Positions 1 to 11,139 of a DNA stretch of 64,000 nucleotides are shown in pieces (the stretch's first letter is position 1; every line of letters begins with the position of its first letter). Both the position numbers and the translations under genes were made by a program. This DNA comes from Endomychus coccineus. Its lineage: Eukaryota; Arthropoda; Insecta; Coleoptera; Endomychidae. The notes beneath the pieces were generated by a model. It was given only the letters and a program-made list of their open reading frames with translations. It searched no databases and had not been told where the DNA came from. The DNA is taken from the NCBI GenBank assembly GCA_958510875.1, contig OY294067.1:196358901-196422900 (forward strand), in the 5' to 3' direction.

Positions 1-209
1 AGTATACTCTCTCACAGAGGTGAATACAGTTGCTTGTTTGTGAGACACCATTGAATATAATCATATTTAACATCTAGTTGTAAGCAGCTTATATGGTTAG
101 TGTGTGTTTCATTTACATTTTACATATAGCTGTAATATTATTGATATCTATTCACATGTAGCTATTATTATTGATATCTATTTACATATAGTTACAATAT
201 ACCCATTTC
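1..209 (+). repeat. Left terminal inverted repeat of element 1
   Basis: It runs from AGTATACTCTCTCACAGAGG to ACCCATTTC and matches the reverse complement of 13962-14170 almost base for base, with a few substitutions and small indels. It contains a short internal duplication around 'GATATCTATT(C/T)ACAT' (about 145-185). Confidence 0.9.
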
Positions 210-330
210 ATCCAATGGACACGATCTACGAATATATATAAGAGTTTCAGGTAGGGAAGGCATTATGTTAGATATATATAAGAGTTTCAGATAGGTAAGG
301 CATTATGTGTAAAGTTGTCGATAGAGCAAC

Positions 331-1836
331 ATGTTATTATTCATTCTATGCTTCGTCGGAGCACAGGCGAACGAATATCTAGTAAAATATGGATATATGG
401 CGGAAAATTCCAACGGGTTGAGTGAAACAGAGGATGCATTAAGAGTGTTTCAAGAATTCTATAGACTGCCAATAGACGGTACCCTAAATAATGAGACTTT
501 GAAATTGATGAATACGAAAAGGTGCGGAGTGGCTGATGATCCTTCTCAATACAGAACAACATCCAGATGGTTGAAGTCGAAATTGACATGGAGATTCAGA
601 TTTGCCTCAACTCAATTGCTTAGAATGACTACCGATGTGTTTGGAGTATGGAGCAAATATTCGGGGTTGAACTTTGAATATACATGTGGTAACACAGCCG
701 ATATACTCATTTCGTATCAGAGAGGAATGCATCGTAGAGTTACGAACAATGGGGTGTGTTCAGGGTTGTTTGATGGACCTGGAAAGATTCTCGCACACTC
801 GGATTTTCCAACAAGTGATGGGTCAACAGTCGAAATACATTGGGATCGAGATGAAAACTGGTGTGAAACAAAAACGAAGCCTGCTTATAACGAATCAAAT
901 TTGTTTGCTGTACTATTACATGAAATCGGCCATGCAATAGGATTAGCACATACAGGCGATAATGAGTCTGTAATGTTTGCATTTTACGAAGAGCCTAAAG
1001 ACTTTTCTAATATCACCCTGAGTAACGATGATATTTATGCTGTACAGAGCCTGTATGGAAAACCACCAACAACAACAACAACGACCAATAGGCCTGTGTC
1101 CCCAGAACCCACATCCGCCACTACTACAACCAAACCACCCACCCCTCCAGATATATGTAATATGAAGAGACTGCACACCTTCCTGGTGGTGAACCAGCGC
1201 TTGTATATTTTCTATGGAAAGTGGGTTTGGGTGATGAAATTAGAAACGAAAATTATGGAGCAGCCAATGTTAATTACCGATTGGCTACCGTTTTTACCGG
1301 CCAACTACCGAAAAATATCTGCAATTTATCAAAGACCCTCAGGAGAGATTGTATTCTTCATAGATAGAATGGTATATATGATGGAATTTCCTATCTTACA
1401 GTTGATTAAAGGCTGGCCAAAATCCTATTCAAATGCATTGAGGGTACCTAATGTTCATATACAAGGTGTGGTGAGCTCATATACAGGGCGTACATATATT
1501 TTTTACAACAATTATTATTTCGCCGAAATCAACGAGTGTGACTTCACAACGAAATATCACGGTCTGATAACAAAACTCTTTTATACTGCCCCTACCCCAA
1601 TATCGTCAGTATTTCGCTACATCGACGGAATACTATATTTTTTCCAGAAGGATATGGTTCATCACTATAACGAGTTTCTTCATACCCTGGTGAAAGTGGA
1701 AAAATTCAATCCAAACATTTTCGGAATACAATGCCCAAACGTGAGCTTACTCGAACAATTGAAAGAATTGTTGCGCGAGATAACGCGCCCGAAACCCTCT
1801 CGGAAGAAGATGATGAAGAAAACATTGAACAGATGA
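331..1836 (+). CDS. Matrix metalloproteinase (secreted zinc endopeptidase, hemopexin-like C-terminus)
   Basis: An intact 501-residue, intronless MMP. Residues 1-13 look like a signal peptide. The propeptide holds a cysteine switch, KRCGVADD, with Cys65, which in MMPs blocks the zinc until activation. The catalytic zinc site HEIGHAIGLAH is at 197-207 (His197, His201, His207, Glu198), followed by a Met-turn NESVMF near 215. A Thr/Pro-rich hinge (about 246-272) leads to a C-terminal region bounded by two cysteines (DIC and GIQCP), matching a hemopexin-like propeller. The product would be secreted and cleave extracellular matrix or basal lamina proteins. Some insect DNA viruses also encode MMPs. 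It lies 120 bp inside the inverted repeat of element 1, so it is cargo of the element. It is open although the PolB of the same element is broken. The start is the first ATG and gives the signal peptide directly. Confidence 0.92.
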   Translation: MLLFILCFVGAQANEYLVKYGYMAENSNGLSETEDALRVFQEFYRLPIDGTLNNETLKLMNTKRCGVADDPSQYRTTSRWLKSKLTWRFRFASTQLLRMTTDVFGVWSKYSGLNFEYTCGNTADILISYQRGMHRRVTNNGVCSGLFDGPGKILAHSDFPTSDGSTVEIHWDRDENWCETKTKPAYNESNLFAVLLHEIGHAIGLAHTGDNESVMFAFYEEPKDFSNITLSNDDIYAVQSLYGKPPTTTTTTNRPVSPEPTSATTTTKPPTPPDICNMKRLHTFLVVNQRLYIFYGKWVWVMKLETKIMEQPMLITDWLPFLPANYRKISAIYQRPSGEIVFFIDRMVYMMEFPILQLIKGWPKSYSNALRVPNVHIQGVVSSYTGRTYIFYNNYYFAEINECDFTTKYHGLITKLFYTAPTPISSVFRYIDGILYFFQKDMVHHYNEFLHTLVKVEKFNPNIFGIQCPNVSLLEQLKELLREITRPKPSRKKMMKKTLNR

Positions 1837-1923
1837 ATCAGCAGGTAGTTTGAGTATATATATTGGAGTGATCAATAGAGGTATCAGTTATTAATCAGTT
1901 GCCGTAGCGATCAGACGCTAATC

Positions 1924-2460
1924 ATGTACTCCTGCGAGTTATGTCAAAAAAGCTATACTAGAAAGTACGATGTGAAAAGGCATAAACTAAGTGAACACCC
2001 CGATATGAAATTATCTTTCTTGATGCAGTTCACACCGGAGTTTGAACGAATGATGCTTCGAGCATTCCAGCAGGCACCCAACGGGGCTGTCGGCCAGAAA
2101 TTCCTACTTGAACATAACCTCTCAGGGAAAAACATACAAAATGTTTTGAGGCTATAGGCAAAATTCCAATATTGTACACCGCAAAGCATTCACCTTTTCG
2201 ATACTGTGGAAATTCAAGGTCAGCAATGGACTACGGAAAATATAGTTGAACCTATTTGGAGGTCGATGGAGCAGATAGAAAAGGATGGAAATGTCGTTGT
2301 AAACATGTGTTTCATCAAAGGATACTCAGATAAGCCCCCATTCATTGGAAATAAATCTACATCATCTGTACAAATCCACAATAGACTGTATAGTATGGAT
2401 GAAAATTGTAAATTAACATTTGTAGATGAAGAAGATATTCCCGGCTTCAGAAATATGTAA
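1924..2460 (+). pseudogene. C2H2 zinc-finger protein gene with one in-frame TAG
   Basis: From the ATG at 1924 the first 77 codons encode an N-terminal C2H2 finger (CELCQKSYTRKYDVKRH, two Cys and His residues visible) and then a region of unknown function. A TAG at 2155-2157 interrupts, but the same frame continues without further stops to 2460, giving 178 codons in all. The second part (from about 2206) is open for 84 codons. This continuity suggests one gene of about 178 residues with a single nonsense mutation rather than two genes. An AATAAA follows at 2465 and another at 2508. It sits 88 bp after the metalloproteinase on the same strand. The function is unknown; a single N-terminal finger suggests nucleic-acid or protein binding. 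Confidence 0.6.
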
Positions 2461-2464
2461 TTTC

Positions 2465-2513
2465 AATAAATGTTAAAGCACCTTAGGATTCTGGAATATG
2501 TAATTTCAATAAA
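2465..2513 (+). terminator. Tandem polyadenylation signals after the zinc-finger gene
   Basis: AATAAA occurs at 2465-2470 and again at 2508-2513. Each lies in a short duplicated context 'ATATGTAATTTCAATAAA', so the 3' end was duplicated over about 43 bp. Confidence 0.5.
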
Positions 2514-2524
2514 GATTAATGCAT

Positions 2525-3250
2525 ATATAGAGTTTTATTCCTCATCCCGACATATAACCCCCTCCCTACAACTAAAATTCACCGTTTAAAAACGACGAAA
2601 AAAGTAGTGTAGTTCTATAATTTTCACAAGCTGCCCCCCTTTTTCGAGATATTTCTCAAGGAAATTCCACGAAAGAAGAGTTGGGTGTTGGAATTATCGA
2701 ATGATCATTGATATCAAATCTTTGAGGTTAAATCAGCTGTAGAAATTACCCCCCAATATTATTACCTTTTATATGAGAATATCGATATTTCCCATGTAAC
2801 GGCTTATAGCCTAAGACTATCTTGTATGCAACATTGTTATCATTTGAGAGCCTACGAGGGCCTGTGTGTTGGGGCTAATTGAATATGTTTGATTATTACC
2901 TATAGAGAGAGTCATTTATTTGAGATTCTTCAAAGATTAAGTTTGAGATTGATAGCCCACATGATAGGTTATTTATTATTTTCATAGCCGATGTTCTGAA
3001 TGTGACAACTTTATCGGCTGCACGCTTCAATACTCGAGATAAGAGAGAATATTTACCGCAGACTGTTTGATAACAGCTACTACATATTATAGAATGAATA
3101 ATTGAAAAGATAACATAATAACCTGAATCACTTTTTCGAGGAATATTATATGCAAACAGGTAATAAAAACAAAAGTATATTTATAATCATATTTATTAAT
3201 TAGATAGTAACATAAATTTTTGTTTCTAGCTCTGAAACTATATTTGAAAT
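2525..3250. other. AT-rich stretch without recognisable gene
   Basis: No open frame with coding character or clear repeat was seen on either strand. Confidence 0.5.
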
Positions 3251-3254
3251 TTAG

Positions 3255-3770
3255 ATTACAATCCTGATGGTTGATCCAGGGGACTGTCCTCTACCAAACG
3301 ACTCGTTCATTATTGTGATGTCTTGTGGACAGTCCCTGGATCGATGATGGGGGCTCCAAGGGTAATAGCTGCCAGAGCGGGGGCGGGGGCTCTGCCACGG
3401 TCGGGATGGATAGCTGTCTGATGAGAGCCCCCCTTGAGGTGAGCTGGACTGTCCAGGGGCTTCAAGGATTGATAGTTGCCTGATTGGGGTGCAGCCCCCG
3501 AACCGGGGGATGTGGGTGCTCCAGGGAATGATAGCTGCCGCCCTGGAGCGGGGTAGGGGGCTCAGCCACGGACGGAATGGTGTAGCTGCCTGATGAGAGC
3601 CCCCTTTCGAGGTAGGTTGGTGTGATCCAGGGACTTTAGGATTGATAGCTACCACAGCCTTCGGATCAGTGCGGGGTGAGGCTCCAGGAATGATAGCTGC
3701 CGCCTGGGGCGGGTTAGGGGGCTCTGTCACGGGTGGGTATGGATAGCTGCCTTATGAGAGCCCCCTCTTT
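3255..3770. repeat. GC-rich imperfect tandem repeat
   Basis: A block much richer in GC than its surroundings, with recurring phrases 'GATAGCTGCC', 'CTGATGAGAGCCCCC' and 'GGGGGCTC' at roughly 180-bp intervals (about 3366-3440, 3526-3610, 3685-3770). The long proline-rich frame on the minus strand here is a by-product of the repeat, not a gene. Confidence 0.7.
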
Positions 3771-4064
3771 TGATATTCAGAAGTTCCAACCTTGTTGTTA
3801 TACTCCAACTGTAAAAGAAAGAAAAAACATGAGAAAAATCTCAGTAACCTACATTATATTATGTATAAATCGATCAAGAGACACATTTTCCGCAGAGACA
3901 TCGTTGTTGCGAGCGTTAGAGGCTGCTGATGTAGACGACAAGTGTGTGTTCTGGAGAAGCGTGTTTCTGATGATTGAAACGTAGCGACAGCTTGGTTGAT
4001 CGAAGTGTTGACGAGGTAGAAGTGTTAGAGACTTTTTGGAGACTTCTTGATTTAATAACATGGG

Positions 4065-4200
4065 CGATAGACGTGTTGAAGTGTTAGAGACTTCTAGAAG
4101 TGTTAGAGACTTCTTGGCCCTTTAGCGTTAGAGGCTTCTTGTTGTTGACGGGAGCGTTAGAGGCTTCTCGACACAGGCTGATGGTGTGAGAGGCTCCTGG
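4065..4200. repeat. Short tandem repeat based on GTTAGAG(A/G)CTTCT
   Basis: Six or more imperfect copies of a unit of about 25-30 bp containing 'GTTAGAGRCTTCT'. A diverged start of the same motif is visible from about 3915. Confidence 0.7.
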
Positions 4201-4998
4201 CTGTCATTGCGGCAGGGGTTGTTTGTTCTTCGATCGAAATGTGTCTTAGTCTCTTTCGATTATAAAGAATCAGAATCATACTCAAACACGTATAATATAA
4301 ATATCAAACCTGGTACTGAATATTCGAAATAATAGCATTTCTGTAACAAAAGACCTGCGAAAAGATAGGTAACCTACTAAAATATCATAGGTTATTTCAA
4401 AAAAGGCAAGGATCACCTGATAAATACACGAGTTGCGAAGGTGTTAGGGAATGTGAAGGTAAGTTTTTGTTATAGTGCGTATGCTTATGAAAAAACAAGA
4501 GTGGAAAACAGGCAGCTGACATTCCGAGAAGATTACCCCGCACTCCTGATAATGAACATAACAGTTTCAACAGTTTAGAACCAACAGATATTGGCAAAAT
4601 TGGAAACGAGGCGAAATTCATTAGGAATCTTGTGGAGCTAGGGAGTAGTGATTCAGCTATCGCCCCCAGAGGACCACTCAGCAAGTCTTCACCATTATGA
4701 ACGATTCGTTTGGTTGAGGACCGGCATATACAGAGACATAAGGTGTTCTTCATAAGCCAGGAGAAGATCGCTTTATCCCCATGATGATAAATGGTACTTA
4801 ACATATTACATGAGGCTTGATAAAATGCTCGAAAATGAACGAGTCGTAAAGGACAGCAGAAGAAGATAGGACCTACCCAGTACATTAATGAACGAGTCGT
4901 TTGATGGGTGTCAGGCTCAAGCCACAATATATGAGAGTGTGAGTCTCGTAGATCGATGCTTTAGTCAGAAAATTTATCCATATTTACTAGAAAAATCA

Positions 4999-5085
4999 CC
5001 CTATGACTGCTTTAAATTTCTACGACCCGGATAATTCAAAACCTGAAGGCCGGGGAAAATTGATAAAATGGTGAATGACAGAACA
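4999..5085 (+). pseudogene. PolB fragment, lineage as in element 1
   Basis: One frame reads a segment with NFYDPDNSKPEGRGKLIKW, clearly matching the stretch NFYDPDNQKSEDREKLIA of the element 1 PolB (around 8980-9033). It has no surrounding open frame, so it is an isolated 29-codon relic. Nearby, 4690-4740 and 5285-5330 share the phrase 'TTGGTTGAGGWCCGGCATATACAGAGA', so the surrounding DNA is also duplicated. Confidence 0.6.
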
Positions 5086-5414
5086 CGAACACGAACTGTA
5101 GTTCGCCTAGATTTTCCAGACTCTACGGTCGAATCACCTGAAGATGGCAAATGCGACTTTGCCGAAACGTCGTGAAATTGGTCCTTTTGAGGACCGAAAC
5201 CACACAACGCGGATCAATACCCGAGAATCCAGTTCTACATATATATATATATATAGTTGCAACCATAGGGGTACATGAATCCCGATCATGAACGTCTCGA
5301 TTGGTTGAGGTCCGGCATATACAGAGAACAGCCCCCATCTAGTGGTGCTCCCCATTCTCAAAAGGTAGAGACCCTAAACTGCTTCAGGGCGGCAGCTATC
5401 ATTCCCCAGAGAGG

Positions 5415-6500
5415 TTGCTGGGGAAAGATGAAGGACTGATTTTGGGGGTCTTGGGGTCCAAATTATACGCAATAAAGGTTCTTCGTACTGATGATGATGT
5501 TAGTATGAAGCTTCAGGAACTGAGGAACGCCGAGTACGAAGAATCTGAAATTGTAGAAATAATGAAGGACTATGGGGTAGTAAAAAAGCGAAGGGGGTGA
5601 AATATTCTGTGGTGAAAACGATAATCAAAGTTCAAACTATAAGAGTGGAGTGGAACTTCTGAATATAAAAAAAAAGGATTTGTTAAAATCCTCTCAGGAG
5701 ATAATAAAGTGGATAGGTTTCTGTACTAAGAACATTAGGACTTTTTCTAGACATATAACTAAAGATACTATGAACTTGTCGTGTAAGAATCAATTGCAAT
5801 GTAATATTGGACATTTGAAAATATTCAAAAATAATTGTTTTGGTACATAACAGGGGCGGAAATAAGTTTGGTCAATATTCTGAATATAGTTCCAGGTCTA
5901 GAAACAAAATTTATGCAACCATCTAAACTGTTGTGGGGAACTACAATGCCCCCTTCGACAGATCTTTATCTACCTGTATTGCCGAAGAAGATGAGCGATA
6001 AACTGATGTTTGTTCTTTGTCAGCTGTGTGGTGAGAAAAAGAATAAAGAGCCTTGTATTCATAATAAGGCTGAAAGATAGTTAACTGGGGTATAACAGCA
6101 GGAGTGGAACTTCTGAATATTGTTCAGTGTGTTATGTTGGTACATAACAGGGGCGGAAATAAGTTTGGTCAATATTCTGAATATCGCTTCAGGTCTAGAA
6201 ACAAAAATTTATGCAACCATCTAATCATGCCTATGAAGACTGTACCATCAAAATTGATGGCAACGCTTCACCCTAAGGAGAAGTATGTGATTCATTACCG
6301 TAGCCTCAGGCAAGCGTTAGCAATGGTTTGGTGCTGAAAAAAGTCCATAGAATTTTGGAATTTAAGTAAGCTCCATGGTTGAAATCTTATATTGATTTGA
6401 ATACTAATCTTCGAAAGGTTGCGGAGAATGAGTTCGAGGAGAACTTATTCAAATTGATGAATAATGCGGTGTTCGGGAAGACAATGGAACTTCTGAATAT
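5415..6500 (+). pseudogene. Scrambled mosaic of PolB fragments from two lineages
   Basis: Consecutive fragments on the plus strand are: about 5440-5600, near C-terminal PolB (GSKLYAIKVL, then YGVVKKRRG); 5670-5830, PolB N-terminal segment (IKWIGFCTKNIRTFSRH) of the type found in elements 2 and 3; about 5905-6080, a segment (TDLYLPVLPKKM, QLCGEKKNKEPCIHNK) of the element 1 type; 6208-6490, an element 2/3-type segment with KEKYVIHYRSLRQAL and polymerase motif B ([14 protein letters not shown]). Order and lineage are mixed, with stops and frame changes, so nothing is functional. The phrase GGAACTTCTGAATAT marks three fragment edges (about 5651, 6107, 6485), and 5840-5890 is repeated at 6138-6190. 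Confidence 0.7.
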
Positions 6501-6754
6501 CATCGAGATCGAGCCTGTTATTTTTCATTGAAGAGCTAGGTCAGCACGATCAAGATTCTACACCAAAGGTTGTATATCTTAAACGGGATCTTGAGTCAGG
6601 AACTTGTGTGTATTAGATCGAATATTAGAACCTCAAACATGTATATTACATAGGTAGCGAGCACAAATTGTAATCCTAATACATATAATAAAATGTAAGT
6701 TACCTGATTTTAGCTGTCTTGGGCTCGTGGTAGCTGAAAATAAAATATAAGTTA

Positions 6755-6972
6755 ATGTTGACCTGGTATGGAAATTACTCTTATCTAATTCAGTTAGTAG
6801 ACTTTGCATCATTCTTATCTATTTCATGTTTCGACATGAAAACTTTTGACCTTGGAGGTAACTTAATGCTGATTTGGAATGAAAATTACTCTTATCTAAT
6901 TCAGTTAGTACACTTTGTAGCGCTCTTATCTATTCCATGTTTCGACACGAAAACTATTGACCTTGGGGTAAC
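6755..6972. repeat. Two direct copies of a unit of about 108 bp
   Basis: 6755-6862 and 6863-6972 share 'GGAAATTACTCTTATCTAATTCAGTTAGTA' style text and 'CATGTTTCGACAYGAAAACT' with a few differences. They lie directly upstream of the PolB promoter region. Confidence 0.8.
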
Positions 6973-7060
6973 CAATCAAATCATCTCTACGATCGTATGT
7001 TGCGAAATGATAACCAATCAGATCATCTCCTTCCCGGGCGTTGTCACCTATAAATAGGGG
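6970..7060 (+). promoter_or_regulatory. Probable promoter of the element 1 PolB gene
   Basis: A strong TATA box, TATAAATA, lies at 7049-7056, followed by GGGG. Upstream are two near-identical copies of 'AACCAATCARATCATCTC' (about 6970 and 7013), each containing a CCAAT core. Start of transcription would be expected about 30 bp downstream, near 7080, and the PolB ATG is at 7317. A pyrimidine-rich stretch after GTGAGT at 7121 may be a 5' leader intron; no acceptor was fixed. Confidence 0.55.
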
Positions 7061-7316
7061 CACGTGTCGCATCCTCACTCATTATCATCGTAACACTTCA
7101 AATGTGCAGACGTGTTTGTATGTGAGTATCCTTTCTCTCTCTCTTATTCTGCTCTGTATAATTTTTTGATTCTATTATCAGCTGTTTCTACAACTAAAGT
7201 AATTAGACATTCCTATCATATTTGAGCGCTTCAATTATCATTTTGAATTGCAGTTGTTTTCACGACTAATTCCTATCATATATATATTCGAGTGCTTCAA
7301 TTGTTTTACACTTTCA

Positions 7317-10300
7317 ATGGAGAAGTTTTTAATAATTAAAGATAGCGTGAGGAAAATAAAGCGCTTCGGATTACAGGGGCGTACTCTTGAATTTGAAATT
7401 CGTGAGTTACCTCAATCTGGAGAACCTGTGAGCTGGATGAAAGATGCCCTGACGGGTATTATCCAGCGGGGAACAGAAGGTTTGAGACCTACCGATCAGG
7501 TGAGTTTCACATTCTGTTCGAAAGATTTCGCTCGTGGCCCAGGATGGGTGGATTTCAAGGCTGCTAGCGAGGTTACAGTAGGCGAAATATGGGCCCGAAT
7601 TTCTTCCATTCATCAGTCTAATTCTTGTGGGCTTAATACCGAGACCTTTTGTTTAGGAGTAACATCGATAAGAATGGCTGTAGGTAAAGGCCGGGGCGCT
7701 AACTACAATACGTTCGACGAAGAATGTGCCCAGCGCAAAGGTATTATCACGATAAATAATTAAGATAATCTCTGCCTACCTCGAGCCCTAGCTGTAGCTA
7801 TCGCTTATACGGAAAAAAATCGTGAGCTTGTGAAAATACGTAGGGATCGGGAAAAAATGCAGAGGGGGCACGCCATCGAGTTAATTTCGGAGGTGGGTGT
7901 GGTTATACCCGAGGAAGGTTGTGGGATACCAGAGTTGCAACAGTCCCAAGCCCACCTCTCTGCCTATGAAATGTCGTGTACCAGTATGGTACAAAAGGCC
8001 GTGACGTCATTTTCAAAGGTGACGGGTGTGGCCCCTCATTGAATTTGCTTTTCAACGATGGTCATTACAACGTTATTACCTCTCTCACAGCTGCTTTTTG
8101 TTGTAGTTATTTCTGCGAGGAGTGTCACACTCCTTACAATGCTAAGCGTGAGCACAGATGTGGGGGCACATGCTCAGGGTACCAGCAGACCTCATCCTGC
8201 CCTGAGGCAAAGAAGCAGAAATGTGCGGATTGCTCACAGAGCTTCAAGGGCTCCACATGCTTTGAGAAGCACAAAAAACAGGGGTCTGCAGGCAAATACA
8301 CTGTTTGCGAGAGTATCAGACTGTGCCCATTATGCCTGAAAACAATCAGGGGTGATCGTGAGCATTTCTGTGGAGAGATTTTCTGTAAAATCTGTAACAA
8401 ACATGTGCCCTCTGAACATTTATGTTTCATTCAGCCTGACACCAGTAAACCTAAGTGTGACGATCTGCTATTCCTATTCTACGATCTAGAGACACGCCAG
8501 GAAAAAGTTTTACCTGATGGCTCTCTATTACACGAACCAAATCTATGTGTCTTTGGACAATGTTGCAATGTGTGTATCGATATGGGAGATGACATTCGAA
8601 TTTGCTCGAGATGCTTTGTTCGGCTGCAGATAATACAAAAGAATCCTATTGAGAGGTTAATGGAATATATTCTAAATCAACGCAAAATATTCAAGAAAAT
8701 CATTATACTGGCTCATAACGGAGGCGGGTTCGACCACCAGTTTATTCTAAATTACATTCTGACAAAAACCAATTTAAAACCCGAGTTAATTATGCGTGGC
8801 ACTAAATTAATTTCTATGGTGGTGGGGAATGTGAAATTTTTAGATTCTTTGAATTATTTTCCCATAGCTCTATCAAAATTACCTTAGGCTGTCGGATTCA
8901 CCGAATTGAAAAAGGGGTACTTTCCGCATTTGTTCAATCGTTTGGAGAATCAAAATTATGAAGGGCCTATGCCCACAATAAATTTTTATGATCCTGACAA
9001 TCAGAAGTCTGAAGATCGTGAAAAATTAATAGCCTAGCATACTGCCCAGGTGAATGAGAATTATTCTTTTAATTTTCAGCGGGAGATCGTGGCCTACTGC
9101 ATATCAGATGTGCAGATTTTGGCTCGGTCCTGTCTGAAATTTCGCCAACAGATGTTGACGGAGACTAACGTTTGCCCATTCACCGAAGCATGCACTATAG
9201 CCAGTGCGTGTAATAAAGTATTCCGTCGAAATTTCCTCAAACCAAACACCATTGGTATCACACCAAAAAATGGGTATCGTGCTAAGGATATTCAATCCAA
9301 AATAGCAATACAGTGGCTGTTGTGGGAGGAAAAACAGAGAGGTATTGTTATTCAACACGCTGCAAAACATCGCGAGGCTGTCGTTGCAGGTGTAAAAGTT
9401 GACGGGTGGTGTCCGGAAACCAATCAGGTGTTCGAAATTCAAGGCTGTTACTACCACGGCTGCTCCCGATGTTTCAAAGAACAGCGTGATAAACCTTTGA
9501 GTGATGATCCCTCAGAAACATTCAACACCCACTATGAATCCACACTTGCTAAAACTGACAGAATTCGCTCATTTGGATATGAGATAATTCAGATGTGAGA
9601 GTGTGAGTTCCGCAAAAATTTAATCTCAGGAGAGATTAAAGAGTAAACGGAAAATTACCCCCTTCTTTCCGTTCTCCCCCTCAACCCCAGAGATGCATTC
9701 TCTGGGGGTAGGACTGGTAATACCGTTGAGTATTACACATGCCGTGAGGGTGAGAAAATCAAGTATCTTGATTTCTGTTCGTTGTATCCCTGGGTTTGTA
9801 AATATGGGAAATTTCCTATAGGACACCCCAAAGTGTATGTAGATGAGGAATGTAGCACCCTTGATTTACATGAAACATCGGGGTTGATAAAATGCACAAT
9901 TCTGCCACCGAGAGACCTTTATCTTCCGGTACTCCCCTTAAAAATGAACAAAAAACTAATGTTTGTTTCATGCCAGCTGTGCGGAGAAAAAATGAACAAA
10001 GAGCCCTGCGTTCATAATAAGACTGAAAGATCCTTAACGGGGACATGGACTCTGGATGAGGTCATAAAGGCCCTAGAAAAGGGGTACGTCATCCAGAAAA
10101 TCCATGAAATCTGGGTGTATGACACCACACAGTATGGCGAGAACGTAACAGGCTTATTCACCGGAATGATGAATAAATTCATCAAAATAAAACAAAAGTC
10201 CTTGGGTTGGCCTGGTAATTGTTGTAGTCAAGCCAAAAAAGATCGTTACATCGAAGAGTACCTTCTACGTGAAGATGTGATACTAGAGTTCCCCAACATT

Positions 10301-11059
10301 GTGAATAACCCTGGACTACGTTGTTTAGCTAAGTTGATGCTAAACTCGTTTTGGGGCAAGTTTGGTCAGAGAGAAAACCAACCCAAAACCAAAATTATCA
10401 ATCAACCGTCAGAGTTATTCAACCTGCTCACTTCGCCCCCATTTGTGGTTAACACAATAGTGCCTGTTAATGAGGAGACCCTCATTGTAAATTACGAAGA
10501 ACGAGAGGAGGTTTTTTCACCACTTTCCACAGTAAATGTGGTTATCGCGGCCTTCGTAACAGCCCAAGCTCTCTTGAAATTGTACAGTTATTTGGAAAAA
10601 CTGGAAAAAAGAGTCCTGTATTTTGATACAGATTCAATCATCTACGTTTCGAGAGAGGGTGAGTGGGAACCACTCACAGGGTCGTTTCTAGGAGAAATGA
10701 CCGATGAGTTAGAATCCTATGGGCCCGGCTCATATATTGAGGCTTTTGCCTCGGGTTGCCCCAAAAACTACGCCTACAAGGTTTGGTCCACAGCAGCTGC
10801 AGAGTATATAAACACTTGTAAGGTTAAGGGTATATCCCTTAGTTATGCTGCATCTAAGGTTGTGAATTTCGATTCCATAGTCAAAATGATACTGGATAAA
10901 TCCGAGCCTGTATATATAACCGCCCGTCAAATTCGGCGCACGAAAGAACACGAAGTTATCTCTGTTGATGTCAGGAAAGAGTACAAACCTGTATCTCTGA
11001 AGCGCTTCTTTCCTAACGAAAATACATCTTATCCATATGGATATAAAAGAATAAAGTAG
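7317..11059 (+). pseudogene. Protein-primed type B DNA polymerase of element 1, broken
   Basis: The ATG at 7317 opens an N-terminal domain (KIKRFGLQG..., EPVSWMKDAL, ARGPGWVDFK) seen in invertebrate mobile-element polymerases. Then come a cysteine-rich region (about 8110-8400), exonuclease motif I (FYDLET, about 8475), motif II (AHNGGGFDHQF, about 8715) and motif III (YCISDVQILARSCL, about 9095), an insert with QGCYYHGCSRCF, polymerase motif A (FCSLYPWV, about 9775), motif B (LMLNSFWGKFGQ, about 10335) and motif C (YFDTDSIIYV, about 10620). It would copy the linear element by protein priming. Breaks: TAA 7761, a frameshift near 7975, TAG 8885, TAG 9034, TGA 9596 and a TAA near 9640. The last 425 codons (from 9782) are open and end in PYGYKRIK. 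This PolB differs clearly from that of elements 2-4. Confidence 0.85.
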
Positions 11060-11128
11060 TGAAAAGGTTTAGCTGTAGATACACTCAATATATTTCTGAT
11101 TCTGTATATATAGAAACGTCTTTTTTAC

Positions 11129-11134
11129 AATAAA
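11129..11134 (+). terminator. Polyadenylation signal after element 1 PolB
   Basis: AATAAA 70 bp beyond the PolB stop codon. Confidence 0.45.
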
Positions 11135-11139
11135 TATAT

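Noticed and set aside
3251..3730. 159-codon proline-rich frame on the minus strand
   Set aside because: It lies wholly within a GC-rich tandem repeat and follows the repeat period; no homologue or start context.
4397..4927. 176-codon minus-strand frame
   Set aside because: No motif or homologue, atypical composition, and the surrounding DNA is duplicated debris.
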